Origin: Candidatus Nanopelagicales bacterium
Lineage (GTDB): Bacteria > Actinomycetota > Actinomycetes > S36-B12 > GCA-2699445
DNA: 7,326 bases
Assembly (NCBI GenBank): GCA_029939085.1
Contig: JAOZTQ010000067.1
Coordinates: 1 to 7,326 of the forward strand
Reading direction: 5' to 3'
Shown: piece by piece, positions 1 through 6,603 of the stretch
Position numbering within the stretch: the stretch's first letter is position 1
How the letters are laid out: every line of letters starts with the position of its first letter
Position numbers and translations under genes: made by a program
Notes under the pieces: generated by a model
Told to the model about the DNA's origin: nothing
Seen by the model: the letters and a program-made list of their open reading frames with translations, nothing else
Databases searched by the model: none

Positions 1-2
1 GC

Positions 3-515
3 CTCGGCGCCAGTAGGTTTAGCTCACCTCGGTTAGGTGTTTTGTTGGTGGCAGTGTGCAGTGCCACTTTTGGTGGGGCTGAGGCGGCGCTTTACTTGGC
101 GAATACCGAAACAGACCAACTATGGACTCTTGCACCGCGTTCGTTGGGCGAGATGAGCCACGTGTTGTGGAGTTCGACCGCGGCCGGAGTGATCTGGTTG
201 GCCGCTTGGCGACGACAACGTTTGTTTACCATCGCAGGCCTCGTCGGTTGGTTGGCGGCTGTGTTGATGCATGCGATTAACGATGCCTTTTTTGTATGGA
301 TCGCAGATATAGCACCGAGTAAATCGGCCGGTAGATCGAGCGATCTGATGATGGAACTATGGATCATTGCCACAGCTATGGGCGGGATAGCCGTTGTCGT
401 TGGCTTATGGTTCCTATTGAGTCGGATAGCCATTCGCGAATTGGTTCCACCGTCATTTATTGCACGAAGTTCGCCCGGCTGGCGACCGCGATTGCGATCG
501 TGGGGCTCTAGCTGA
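3..515 (+). CDS. PrsW-family intramembrane metalloprotease, C-terminal part (5' end outside window)
   Basis: The reading frame is open from the left edge with no stop, so the real start lies upstream and the TTG at 42 is not a start I trust. PrsW proteases are polytopic membrane enzymes; in Bacillus, PrsW makes the site-1 cut in an anti-sigma factor. Three of the family's conserved motifs are visible: an FxxxE motif (FGGAE, Phe codon 69, Glu codon 81), a histidine motif HVLWSS (His codon 159) preceding a hydrophobic segment, and HAIND (His codon 270, Asn codon 279). The expected first motif, EExxK, would lie upstream of the window. Three or four hydrophobic segments are present, the last ending in WFLLSRIAIRELV. 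The tail after it is short, about 22 residues and arginine-rich, and shorter than I would expect for actinobacterial members. It converges on the minus-strand gene, with 20 bp between stop codons. The target substrate cannot be told from this sequence. Confidence 0.7.
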   Translation, partial: LGASRFSSPRLGVLLVAVCSATFGGAEAALYLANTETDQLWTLAPRSLGEMSHVLWSSTAAGVIWLAAWRRQRLFTIAGLVGWLAAVLMHAINDAFFVWIADIAPSKSAGRSSDLMMELWIIATAMGGIAVVVGLWFLLSRIAIRELVPPSFIARSSPGWRPRLRSWGSS

Positions 516-535
516 TCCCCGCCACTGGCAGGTGG

Positions 536-1069
536 CTAACGGGAGTTGGTTTGCAGTTCGCTCCCCAGCTGGCCACCGAGATCAAGCTGTATGGATGGCG
601 CATCCCCACCCTTGTAAACCCAGTTGTCTCCCATCAACACTGCGGAACCGCCGTATACATCGGATAGGTACAGCGCGTACCAGTCACGTTCGGTTGCATT
701 GCGATGCACGGTTATGAAGTTCGTCGACGCAGATATCCGATCGTCCGGACCTTTGCACCAGGCGATTCCGTCATGAAGTTCCGAAACTGGTTCGTCGATG
801 TCCCACACCGGACAGTCAGCCCCGGCAGCAACCGCGGCATCTTTGGCTTCAGCTGCGGTGGCGAAACCAGTCTCGCGACTCAGGAGTACTGCTAAAGCGA
901 CTACCAGGGCAGCAATACCAGCCGCCGCCAGTCGGCGGCCGATTGAACTCCGGTTCACGGTTGCGTTGCCCACGGTCCTAGAGTGCTGCCCCTCGATTAG
1001 TTCCGCTGGGTTATGTCCGAATCCAGGATGTCTTCGCATTGCGCGGTCCACCACAACTGTCGCGCTCAT
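536..1069 (-). CDS. Hypothetical single-pass membrane-anchored extracytoplasmic protein
   Basis: This 177-residue protein has a polar N-terminus of about 45 residues, one transmembrane helix at about residues 47-64 (AAAGIAALVVALAVLL) and an exported domain of about 110 residues. The exported part has two cysteines (C86 in DCPVWD, C105 in WCKGPDD) that could form a disulfide. Near the end it has the pattern AVLMGDNWVY followed by LDLGGQLG. This resembles a layout common in actinobacterial lipoproteins and anchored proteins: an alpha-helical 'A-x-A-x-x-A-G' stretch, a Cys pair, then 'vlvGxNW' and a terminal 'lGG'. No lipobox is present; the anchor is the helix. The ATG at 1069 has a weak GGAAA about 8 nt upstream. 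Met11 (ATG) is an alternative start. It is divergent from the decarboxylase gene and convergent with the protease gene. I do not recognise a function. Its coding status rests on length, clean topology and fit between neighbours. Confidence 0.72.
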   Translation of the reverse strand: MSATVVVDRAMRRHPGFGHNPAELIEGQHSRTVGNATVNRSSIGRRLAAAGIAALVVALAVLLSRETGFATAAEAKDAAVAAGADCPVWDIDEPVSELHDGIAWCKGPDDRISASTNFITVHRNATERDWYALYLSDVYGGSAVLMGDNWVYKGGDAPSIQLDLGGQLGSELQTNSR

Positions 1070-1144
1070 TTAGTTTTCCAGCGCCTCAATGGCAAGAGCA
1101 CTAACTTAAGGGACATTGGTAGCTGCGACTCCGAGTCGGCTCAG

Positions 1145-2155
1145 ATGAAGGATGAACCTGACGTGATAGCGATAGAAGAGCATGTGATTGTCCCGGATCA
1201 GCAGGATTACTTGGGGCCGAGTTATGCACTGGACCAAAAGCGTGATCTTCTCTTGGACTACGGCCAGCAACGTATCGCGGATATGGACGCAGCTGGAATC
1301 GATATCGCAGTGCTATCGGCATTCTCCGATGGTGTTCAGGGAATTGATATGACGGACAGTAGCTTGGGTGACGATGAGCATTCCAGGGTGCAAACCCAAA
1401 TCGATTTCGCGGCCAAGTGGAATGATCAACTCAACGAAATCGTAGATTCCGCGCCAACGCGCTACCGCGGATTTGCTGCCCTGCCGATGGCTGCCCCAAA
1501 AGCGGCAGCAGCTGAATTTCGGCGCTGCATTACCGAACTTGGTTTCGTCGGAGCCCTCATCAATGGAGCCGACACAGCAGATGACGGCACTCCGAACTTC
1601 TATGTTGATCGCTCCTACGATGTTTTGTGGCAGACCTGCGTCGATCTTGATCGACCGATCTACATTCATCCAAGAATGAAGGCAACGCCGGACCCCTTTT
1701 ACGAGGTGAACAACTGCGAAGTTCTGCGGACCTCGCCATGGGGTTTCCACGAAAACATTGCTCGAATAGGGATGGCTTTGACAGTAAATGGGGTGTTCTC
1801 GCGTTTTCCTGACCTCAAGATAATCCTTGGGCATATGGGAGAGCTTTTGCCCTTTTGGGCTTGGCGAATCGATCACCGACTACGGATGGAAGGCCGACCC
1901 GAGTTGGCAATGATGCAGGACGTATTGGCCCAAAACTTCTACGTCACCATAAGTGGCTTCAACAGCACACCGGCATTTCGACATGTCATTGACGTGATGG
2001 GCACGGATCGCGTCTTATGCGCTTCGGACTATCCGATGGAAGATCCCGTCGCGATGAACGAGTGGTTGAGTCAAGCGACTGAGGCGGTGAAACTGAGCCC
2101 TGCACAAGTCGAATCGATCCGAACCGGAAACGCCGAGGCGCTCTTGGGAATCTGA
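1145..2155 (+). CDS. Amidohydrolase-superfamily decarboxylase (gamma-resorcylate / 2,3-dihydroxybenzoate decarboxylase type)
   Basis: At 336 residues this matches the usual length of about 325-340 for this metal-dependent cytosolic family, whose known members remove CO2 non-oxidatively from hydroxybenzoates, or act on related acids such as 5-carboxyvanillate. All metal-site positions are visible: E11 and H13 in the N-terminal EEH, H175 in PIYIHPR, H230 in GHMGE and D295 in ASDYP. They correspond to Glu8, His10, His164, His218 and Asp287 of characterised gamma-resorcylate decarboxylases. The phrase LPFWAWRIDHRL after HMGE is characteristic of this branch rather than of ACMSD. The C-terminus (TGNAEALLGI) is also typical. 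The ATG at 1145 places EEH near the N-terminus as expected. A GTG at 1163 is a rival start, with AAGGA at 1148-1152, 10 nt upstream. An ATG at 1013 would add 44 unrelated residues and overlap the divergent gene, so I rejected it. The exact substrate is not known. Confidence 0.85.
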   Translation: MKDEPDVIAIEEHVIVPDQQDYLGPSYALDQKRDLLLDYGQQRIADMDAAGIDIAVLSAFSDGVQGIDMTDSSLGDDEHSRVQTQIDFAAKWNDQLNEIVDSAPTRYRGFAALPMAAPKAAAAEFRRCITELGFVGALINGADTADDGTPNFYVDRSYDVLWQTCVDLDRPIYIHPRMKATPDPFYEVNNCEVLRTSPWGFHENIARIGMALTVNGVFSRFPDLKIILGHMGELLPFWAWRIDHRLRMEGRPELAMMQDVLAQNFYVTISGFNSTPAFRHVIDVMGTDRVLCASDYPMEDPVAMNEWLSQATEAVKLSPAQVESIRTGNAEALLGI

Positions 2156-2199
2156 TGTCCTCTGTCCCAAAATATCGATTCCGAAGCGACTAAATCGGC

Positions 2200-2205
2200 T
2201 ACGGT
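2200..2205 (+). promoter_or_regulatory. Possible -10 element (TACGGT) for a leaderless GTG start
   Basis: TACGGT matches the actinobacterial TANNNT -10 pattern and ends 7 nt before the GTG at 2213, which would put the transcription start at or next to the start codon. No Shine-Dalgarno sequence is visible there. No good -35 hexamer is seen. The motif is short, so chance is a real alternative. Confidence 0.28.
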
Positions 2206-2212
2206 CTTTGAT

Positions 2213-2680
2213 GTGGCTGTGATCTTCTTACCGGGAGTTCTCATACTGGCGTGGATTTTTGCGGTCATTGGCATTGAGGCTCCCGGGGCAGCATCGGGTG
2301 CAGATTTTGCTGACAATGCAATGCGCTGGATGATGACCCTGCCGGCAGGTGGGATGTTTGTAGTTAGTGCCTTCATGCACACGGTTTTGGCGAAACAGAC
2401 CGCAAAGAACATCGGCTGGGAAACTAATGGATTCCAGTACGAAATCGGATTTGTCAGTCTCGGTATTGGTATTGCGGGGATTTGGGCCGCTTACCTGGAT
2501 CAATCCGCTTGGTTAGTCCTTTCCATTGTCATTACGGCTTTTTTGTTGGGCGCGGCAGGCAACCACCTTAAGGAAATGTTCGTAGACAAAAACTTTAGTT
2601 TCGGAAACACCATTGTGTTGCTTTACGACTTCGGGTTGCCGATCTCATTGTGGGCGCTGTACTTCTCGATAACTGGCTAA
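2213..2680 (+). CDS. DUF6790-like multi-pass membrane protein
   Basis: This small integral membrane protein (155 residues) has five hydrophobic segments at about 3-21, 37-59, 76-95, 99-119 and 131-152. Features that match what I know of the DUF6790 family are the IGW motif after the second segment followed by FQYEIGF (residues 67-80), the GNHLKEMF motif at about 116-123, and the closing NFSFGN followed by a YDFGLP segment at 127-143. The family function is unknown; the conserved polar residues sit at helix ends (H56, E77, H118, D139). The start is GTG at 2213. The frame is open back to a TGA at 2153-2155, but there is no ATG or GTG in between. It follows the decarboxylase by 57 bp and may be co-transcribed or have its own leaderless promoter. 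The family assignment is from memory of motifs and is moderately sure; that it is a real membrane protein is strongly supported. Confidence 0.75.
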   Translation: MAVIFLPGVLILAWIFAVIGIEAPGAASGADFADNAMRWMMTLPAGGMFVVSAFMHTVLAKQTAKNIGWETNGFQYEIGFVSLGIGIAGIWAAYLDQSAWLVLSIVITAFLLGAAGNHLKEMFVDKNFSFGNTIVLLYDFGLPISLWALYFSITG

Positions 2681-2719
2681 TCGGTACCCGTCAACCAGAC
2701 CAAGTGAAATCTCTATCAC

Positions 2720-2729
2720 CACTCGAGTG
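2720..2729. repeat. Perfect 10-bp palindrome CACTCGAGTG in the DUF6790-SDR intergenic region
   Basis: CACTCGAGTG is its own reverse complement. A half-site CGAGTG recurs at 2750-2755. It sits 127 bp before the SDR start and could be an operator, but it is short and no regulator gene lies nearby. Confidence 0.25.
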
Positions 2730-2767
2730 CCCCTGGTCATTTCATAAACCGAGTGACAGGTTTGTCG

Positions 2768-2790
2768 GGCCAAAACCTTTCGCGTTGGCC
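2768..2790. repeat. Inverted repeat GGCCAA / TTGGCC
   Basis: Six-base arms at 2768-2773 and 2785-2790 flank an 11-nt spacer. No T-run follows on either strand, so it does not look like an intrinsic terminator. It could be an operator-like site or a weak hairpin between the DUF6790-like gene and the SDR gene. Confidence 0.25.
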
Positions 2791-2842
2791 ACGTCTTGTG
2801 ATGCAACGCATCGAATAACGAGATCCAACTGATAGATCTGAC

Positions 2843-2848
2843 TAGGCT
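2843..2848 (+). promoter_or_regulatory. Possible -10 element (TAGGCT) for a leaderless GTG start
   Basis: TAGGCT fits TANNNT and ends exactly 7 nt before the GTG at 2856, the same geometry as at 2200-2205. There is no Shine-Dalgarno sequence before this start, which favours leaderless translation. No clear -35 element is seen. Confidence 0.3.
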
Positions 2849-2855
2849 CACGGTT

Positions 2856-3674
2856 GTGACTCTTCAAAATAAAACCGTTCTCATAACTGGCGCTTCAAGC
2901 GGTATCGGAGCTGCTACCGCCAACTCAATGGCGAGGAGGGGCGCCCACGTCGTTTTGTTAGCTAGAGGAGTGGCAGCCCTTGAGCGAGAGGCAGCTGAAA
3001 TCACCGCGGCAGGCGGTCGGGCAACGGTATACCCGGTGGACGTTAGCGACGGCCGGGCAGTCGCTGAAGTCGCAGACCGTTGTCTCACCGAAGTAGGCCC
3101 GGTTGATGTAGTGGTCAATAACGCAGGTATTGGTGAGTGGTTATTCATCGATGAGACAAGCGACGAGCAAATGCGAGAAATGATGGCGGTTCCCGCCTTC
3201 GCAGCGTTCTACGTGACCAAAGCTTTCCTGCCCAGCATGATTGAACGAGGTAGTGGTTGGGTAACGACAGTTAACGGTCCGGGTGCCTATGCGCCCTGGC
3301 CGGGATCCATGGGTTATGCGATGGCTCGCTGGGCCTTGCGTGGATTCGCCGAATCGCTACGTGCGGATCTGCATGGAACCGGGGTCGGCGTTACTCAAGT
3401 AGTTATGGGGCATGTTGCGAGTCCCTACTACGAGAACAATCCCGGGACCACGGATCGAATTGCGACACTGGATCGGATGATTCCGACCCTGACTGTTGAG
3501 CAAGCGGGCGAGATTGTCACGAAAGCCACCGAGCAGCGTCGTCGCGACGTTTTCGCACCGCCCATGATTAGGGCGTTGATTACACTGCACAAGTTGATGC
3601 CCCGGCCTTTGCATTGGCTGGTTATCAAATCGGGTGCCTCGCGCTCATCGATATCTGTGAATCAGCACGTCTGA
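2856..3674 (+). CDS. Short-chain dehydrogenase/reductase-like protein with a degenerate catalytic tetrad
   Basis: This 272-residue Rossmann-fold protein belongs to the classical SDR superfamily. The cofactor glycine motif TGASSGIG is at 11-18, followed by an R-rich region after beta-2 (LLAR, residues 34-37) that suits NADP(H), VDVSD at 61-65 and NNAG at 88-91. In classical SDRs catalysis uses Asn-Ser-Tyr-Lys. Counting from the conserved landmarks, the Asn position is P113, the Ser position (13 before Tyr) is G141, Tyr is kept as Y154, and the YxxxK lysine is R158 (YAMAR). An actinobacterial SDR branch with a YxxAR-WALRGF motif is known to me, but there the serine is usually kept. Cofactor binding looks intact, while ordinary oxidoreductase chemistry is doubtful. 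The C-terminus contains a hydrophobic, basic stretch (LMPRPLHWLVIK). GTG is the start; no SD is seen. The hydrolase gene follows after 84 bp. Confidence 0.88.
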   Translation: MTLQNKTVLITGASSGIGAATANSMARRGAHVVLLARGVAALEREAAEITAAGGRATVYPVDVSDGRAVAEVADRCLTEVGPVDVVVNNAGIGEWLFIDETSDEQMREMMAVPAFAAFYVTKAFLPSMIERGSGWVTTVNGPGAYAPWPGSMGYAMARWALRGFAESLRADLHGTGVGVTQVVMGHVASPYYENNPGTTDRIATLDRMIPTLTVEQAGEIVTKATEQRRRDVFAPPMIRALITLHKLMPRPLHWLVIKSGASRSSISVNQHV

Positions 3675-3758
3675 TTAGGGAGTTCTCACGATTGGGTTTG
3701 GTTCTGACGTCTTCCCAGGTCAAAATCGATTTGTGGTGTTTCGAGGAGCGGGATCACG

Positions 3759-4952
3759 ATGACCGCCGAACAACGTGTGGCTACCGTCTACGCCGGAACC
3801 AGTGTGTTCAACATGGTGCACGAGGTGGTCACGGGAATGCGAAAGGCCCAATCACAGCGGTTACGACGATCGCCGCTTAAGTACGTTCCTGGTGCTGTCG
3901 GGATCGTCGATCTTGTCGATCAAAGCTCGACGATGGTGGACGAAAGTATTTCCCGCGTCGTATCAGTCACAGCCGAAGTTCTTTCTCCCATCATGCGGCT
4001 GATGACGCCGGTAGATTCAGCGCCGATAGACGGATCGAGACGGGGCGCAGCAGTCCTCGCGGCGATCGGTGCTGCCGTTGGTGACTCACTAGCGAATGAT
4101 CGGCGAACTCAATCCCTTGTCCCGGAACTGGATCTGCGTGCGGACGGTAACTCCATCACGACGGAGGAGTTTGCTCGACGATCCCGAGGTTCAGCTCAGA
4201 CAGTTGTGGTTTTTTTGCACGGTCTGGGCTGCACCGAATTGAACTGGAGCCCCGAAGTTATAGGTGGAGCTGGACCGGCGAGGGCTGCGTTGATCCGCTA
4301 CCCGACCGGATCCTCGATTGCCGACAACGGCGACGAGTTCGCGATGCTGCTAGACGAACTCCTGAGAGCCATGCCCGAGTGTCAGCGGCTCGTTCTGGTC
4401 GGACATTCTATGGGTGGTCTTGTAGCTCGGCGAGCGATTGAAGTTAACCCCTATGTCGCCGATCGCGTTACGGATTTAATCACCCTCGGATCTCCGCATG
4501 GTGGTTCGCCGATCGAGAAGGGCGCTCAAGCTGCCTTATTGACTTTGGGCAGCTTCGCCGCAACCAAGCCGCTTGCCAGGTTGGGTCATCGACGTAGCGC
4601 CGGGATTAAGGATCTTCGCCACGGAGCTATCCGTGCGGAAGATTGGGGAGGTCATGACCCGGATACCACGTGGCGTGACCGCACTCGCGCTATTCCACTG
4701 CCCGATCATGTGAACCACTATGCGGTAGCCGCTAGTTGGCCCGAAGATTCATCGGGATGGAAGAGTGGGTTGATTGGTGATGGGGCAGTTCGTCAGGCGA
4801 GCGCGAAGGATGATGATGTTGAGGCTGTGGCGGGTGGCTCGAACCGATACGTGACTGTATTGGAATCTTCCAGCCATTTGAGCCTCATGAGCCATCCAGA
4901 GGTGGCCAAATTGATCGCAGGGGTCGTGAGTTCTCAATCCGAGGAGTTATAG
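3759..4952 (+). CDS. Alpha/beta-hydrolase, PGAP1-like / lipase-esterase type
   Basis: This 397-residue protein has two parts. Residues 1 to about 145 are helical and amphipathic, with a small Ala/Gly-rich hydrophobic stretch at about 96-112, and have no recognised domain. Residues 146-397 form an alpha/beta-hydrolase fold: VVVFLHGLG (149-157) supplies the oxyanion-hole HG motif, GHSMGG (215-220) holds the nucleophile S217, LGSPHGG (243-249) is typical of lipase and PGAP1-like members, D341 in GDGAV is the likely acid, and H373 in SSSHLSLMSHP is the likely general base. The triad is therefore complete. Members hydrolyse carboxylic esters; the substrate here is unknown. The ATG at 3759 is set by GAGGAG at 3743-3748, 10 nt upstream, the best ribosome-binding site of this gene group. 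No signal peptide is visible, so it is probably cytosolic or loosely membrane-associated. It may share a transcript with the SDR gene. Confidence 0.88.
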   Translation: MTAEQRVATVYAGTSVFNMVHEVVTGMRKAQSQRLRRSPLKYVPGAVGIVDLVDQSSTMVDESISRVVSVTAEVLSPIMRLMTPVDSAPIDGSRRGAAVLAAIGAAVGDSLANDRRTQSLVPELDLRADGNSITTEEFARRSRGSAQTVVVFLHGLGCTELNWSPEVIGGAGPARAALIRYPTGSSIADNGDEFAMLLDELLRAMPECQRLVLVGHSMGGLVARRAIEVNPYVADRVTDLITLGSPHGGSPIEKGAQAALLTLGSFAATKPLARLGHRRSAGIKDLRHGAIRAEDWGGHDPDTTWRDRTRAIPLPDHVNHYAVAASWPEDSSGWKSGLIGDGAVRQASAKDDDVEAVAGGSNRYVTVLESSSHLSLMSHPEVAKLIAGVVSSQSEEL

Positions 4953-5215
4953 AAGCTCGCGAGAGTTAAGCAGGCCTAGTCCTAACAACAGGTCCCGTAC
5001 TAGCCAAAGACTATTTCCCAGGTTTCTTGAAGCCATTCGATGACAGCCCACGACCTGTCTACGCACCACTCACCTAGATTCATATTTCGACCCTATCGAA
5101 ACATGAGTCAGATCTCGGCCTGGTTCCTTCACCTAGCGAAGATATTTACCATTGAGATTCTTCAAGGTGGCGGGCCTTCAGCATCTACACCTGCGATGTC
5201 TGACAAAGTTGTCCC
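4953..5215. other. Intergenic region with no supported gene
   Basis: These 263 bp lie between the hydrolase and TMEM175 genes. An ATG-started frame at 5040-5267 exists, but it has no Shine-Dalgarno sequence, an unremarkable composition, and overlaps the TMEM175 start in another frame, so I do not call it. CTCGCGAG just after the hydrolase stop is an 8-bp palindrome without a T-run. I could not place a convincing promoter for the TMEM175 gene here, though one is expected. Confidence 0.5.
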
Positions 5216-6442
5216 ATGCGAAGAAAACCGGCCAGACATACAGAACGAGGATTCGACCGGCTCATAAACTTTACCGATGCAGTTGTAGCCATCGCTGCGA
5301 CACTGCTGGTTTTACCTCTCATCACGACGGTGAGTGGCTTCACGGATGATCCGGACACGACTTTGCTCTTACAGAGAGACACGTGGTGGTCAATTCTTTG
5401 GTTCGCCGTGACGTTCTGGGTTGTGACGATTTTTTGGAAAGTACACCATGAACTCTTCGAAGAAATACGGGACTACGACCTAGGCCTTATGATCCTCGTC
5501 TTTGCCTGGCTCGCGGCGATTGTCTTCTTGACTATTCCGGCGGGTCTGCAAACGTATGCTGCTACGGATAACTTCCTCGGACTCATGTACTTCGGTGCCA
5601 TGGCTGCAATCTCGGGACTCGCCGCACTCATGGGTAAATATGTGGATCAACACCGAGAGTTATTGGTGAATCCAGACAAATACAGTTGGACACCGGCTGT
5701 CCTTCTCTACCCAGCGCTCTTCTTTACCCAAGGTTTGCTGTCGAAGGTTCCCGGCATTGGCGACTACGCATACTTCGGTTTTTTCTTACTGCCAGTTATC
5801 GGAAGTTTCGTTGCGCGGTATAGCCACGCACCACCAGCGCATACGGAGCGTGGATTTGACCGAGTAGTAAATTTTTCGGATGCGGTCGTGGCCATCGCGA
5901 TAACCCTGCTTGTCCTCCCACTCATTGACTTAGTGAGCGATTACCCCGATACGAAATCCCTAGGTGAAGACTGGCAGCTTAAACTCTTTGCTTTCCTGCT
6001 GACATTCTTCGTTATGGCTCGATATTGGTTTATACACCACGGAATTTTTGAACGCATAACTGATTACTCTTCGGGACTGATCGTACGGTCGTTCATATGG
6101 CTAGGCTTAATGGTTTTTTTGGCGTTCCCTGCAGGACTCGTTGGCGAGGAAGATGCCGAGCCCGGCATTACATTGATGTATCTGGCAACCATGGCATTGA
6201 TCACCTTCTTCGCTTACGCCACAGATTCCTACGCCCATCAGCATCGGGAAATCATTCAAGAGGATTCCACGAAGCCCGATAAAGTGGCTCTCTTTAATTC
6301 CGGGTATTTGTTGGCTCTAGGACTGCTGTCCTTCGTTCTGGAGTTGAGTCTCGACACTGACGTGCATTGGGTCCTACTAGGAATCTTCGCTCTACCAATA
6401 ATCGTTCGGGTCCGGCAACGGCAAGATCAGCCCGCGGACTGA
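5216..6442 (+). CDS. TMEM175 (DUF1211) family potassium-channel-like protein with two fused 6-TM repeats
   Basis: This 408-residue membrane protein has about twelve hydrophobic segments arranged as two homologous halves, about 8-201 and 209-400. Each half opens with the family signature R-x3-F-[ST]-D-A-V on the first helix: R15 with FTDAV at 19-23, and R216 with FSDAV at 220-224. TMEM175 proteins are cation channels, K+-preferring, whose pore is lined by the first helix of each repeat. The hydrophobic filter isoleucine (five residues after the Asp, as in human I46 and I271) is present in both halves as I26 and I227. Both halves also share HTERGFDR, a W-x(2-3)-HH-x-[LI]-FE motif (residues 74-82 and 271-279) and a QHRE motif (residues 145-148 and 342-345). 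Most characterised prokaryotic members have one repeat of about 200 residues and form tetramers. This one resembles the two-repeat animal layout and would be expected to dimerise. ATG 5216 is the only start after an in-frame TGA at 5201; no SD is seen. Confidence 0.9.
   Translation: MRRKPARHTERGFDRLINFTDAVVAIAATLLVLPLITTVSGFTDDPDTTLLLQRDTWWSILWFAVTFWVVTIFWKVHHELFEEIRDYDLGLMILVFAWLAAIVFLTIPAGLQTYAATDNFLGLMYFGAMAAISGLAALMGKYVDQHRELLVNPDKYSWTPAVLLYPALFFTQGLLSKVPGIGDYAYFGFFLLPVIGSFVARYSHAPPAHTERGFDRVVNFSDAVVAIAITLLVLPLIDLVSDYPDTKSLGEDWQLKLFAFLLTFFVMARYWFIHHGIFERITDYSSGLIVRSFIWLGLMVFLAFPAGLVGEEDAEPGITLMYLATMALITFFAYATDSYAHQHREIIQEDSTKPDKVALFNSGYLLALGLLSFVLELSLDTDVHWVLLGIFALPIIVRVRQRQDQPAD
5237..5818 (+). 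repeat. TMEM175 internal repeat, copy 1 (residues 8-201)
   Basis: This is the first half of the fused channel gene, from HTERGF to the end of the sixth helix (VARY). It aligns with copy 2 along its whole length at the protein level, with the strongest match over the first helix. The DNA differs at many synonymous positions, so the duplication is not recent. Confidence 0.8.
5840..6415 (+). repeat. TMEM175 internal repeat, copy 2 (residues 209-400)
   Basis: The second half begins with the same HTERGFDR lead-in as copy 1, preceded by PPA where copy 1 has PAR. This suggests that an entire gene, including its N-terminus, was duplicated and fused. Only about seven residues (SHAPPA region) join the halves. 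Confidence 0.8.
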
Positions 6443-6445
6443 TCT
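6424..6445 (+). terminator. Hairpin over the TMEM175 stop codon, possible terminator
   Basis: Arms AGATCAG (6424-6430) and CTGATCT (6439-6445) pair over 7 bp with an 8-nt loop CCCGCGGA, itself containing the palindrome CCGCGG. The stop codon TGA (6440-6442) is inside the 3' arm. Only a short T-rich stretch (GCTTTAT) follows, so termination, if it occurs here, would be weak or factor-assisted. Confidence 0.4.
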
Positions 6446-6603
6446 GCTTTATCCAGACAACGTTATTCCCAAGACCGACTTTGCCCAATGCAAATGGCGG
6501 GGCCTGAAAAGCAAACCGCAGCCGGCGCGTTCTGCGACTACAAAAGGTTCCCCGACCTAGGCAGTTTGGTTACGTAAATGCAACGAAGTTGGCTTGTCGG
6601 ATT

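Noticed and set aside
521..536. Hairpin GCCAC/GTGGC between the convergent genes as a bidirectional terminator
   Set aside because: The stem is only 5 bp and there is no T-run on either side.
1013..1144. N-terminal extension of the decarboxylase frame to an ATG at 1013
   Set aside because: It adds 44 residues unlike anything in the family and overlaps the 5' end of the divergent minus-strand gene; the family's metal motif EEH is normally close to the N-terminus.
1313..1876. 187-codon minus-strand frame inside the decarboxylase gene
   Set aside because: It is antisense to a well-supported enzyme, and its translation has no recognisable motif or plausible topology.
2155..2193. 12-codon frame starting at an ATG that overlaps the decarboxylase stop (TGATG)
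   Set aside because: The stop-start overlap looks like translational coupling, but the peptide is only 12 residues with no recognisable feature, so a coding role is unsupported.
5040..5267. 75-codon plus-strand frame before the TMEM175 gene
   Set aside because: No ribosome-binding site and no domain or topology signal, and it runs out of frame into the TMEM175 coding sequence.
6517..6536. Hairpin CGCAG/CTGCG downstream of the TMEM175 gene as its terminator
   Set aside because: Short stem with a 10-nt loop and no following T-run; the hairpin at 6424-6445 is the better candidate.
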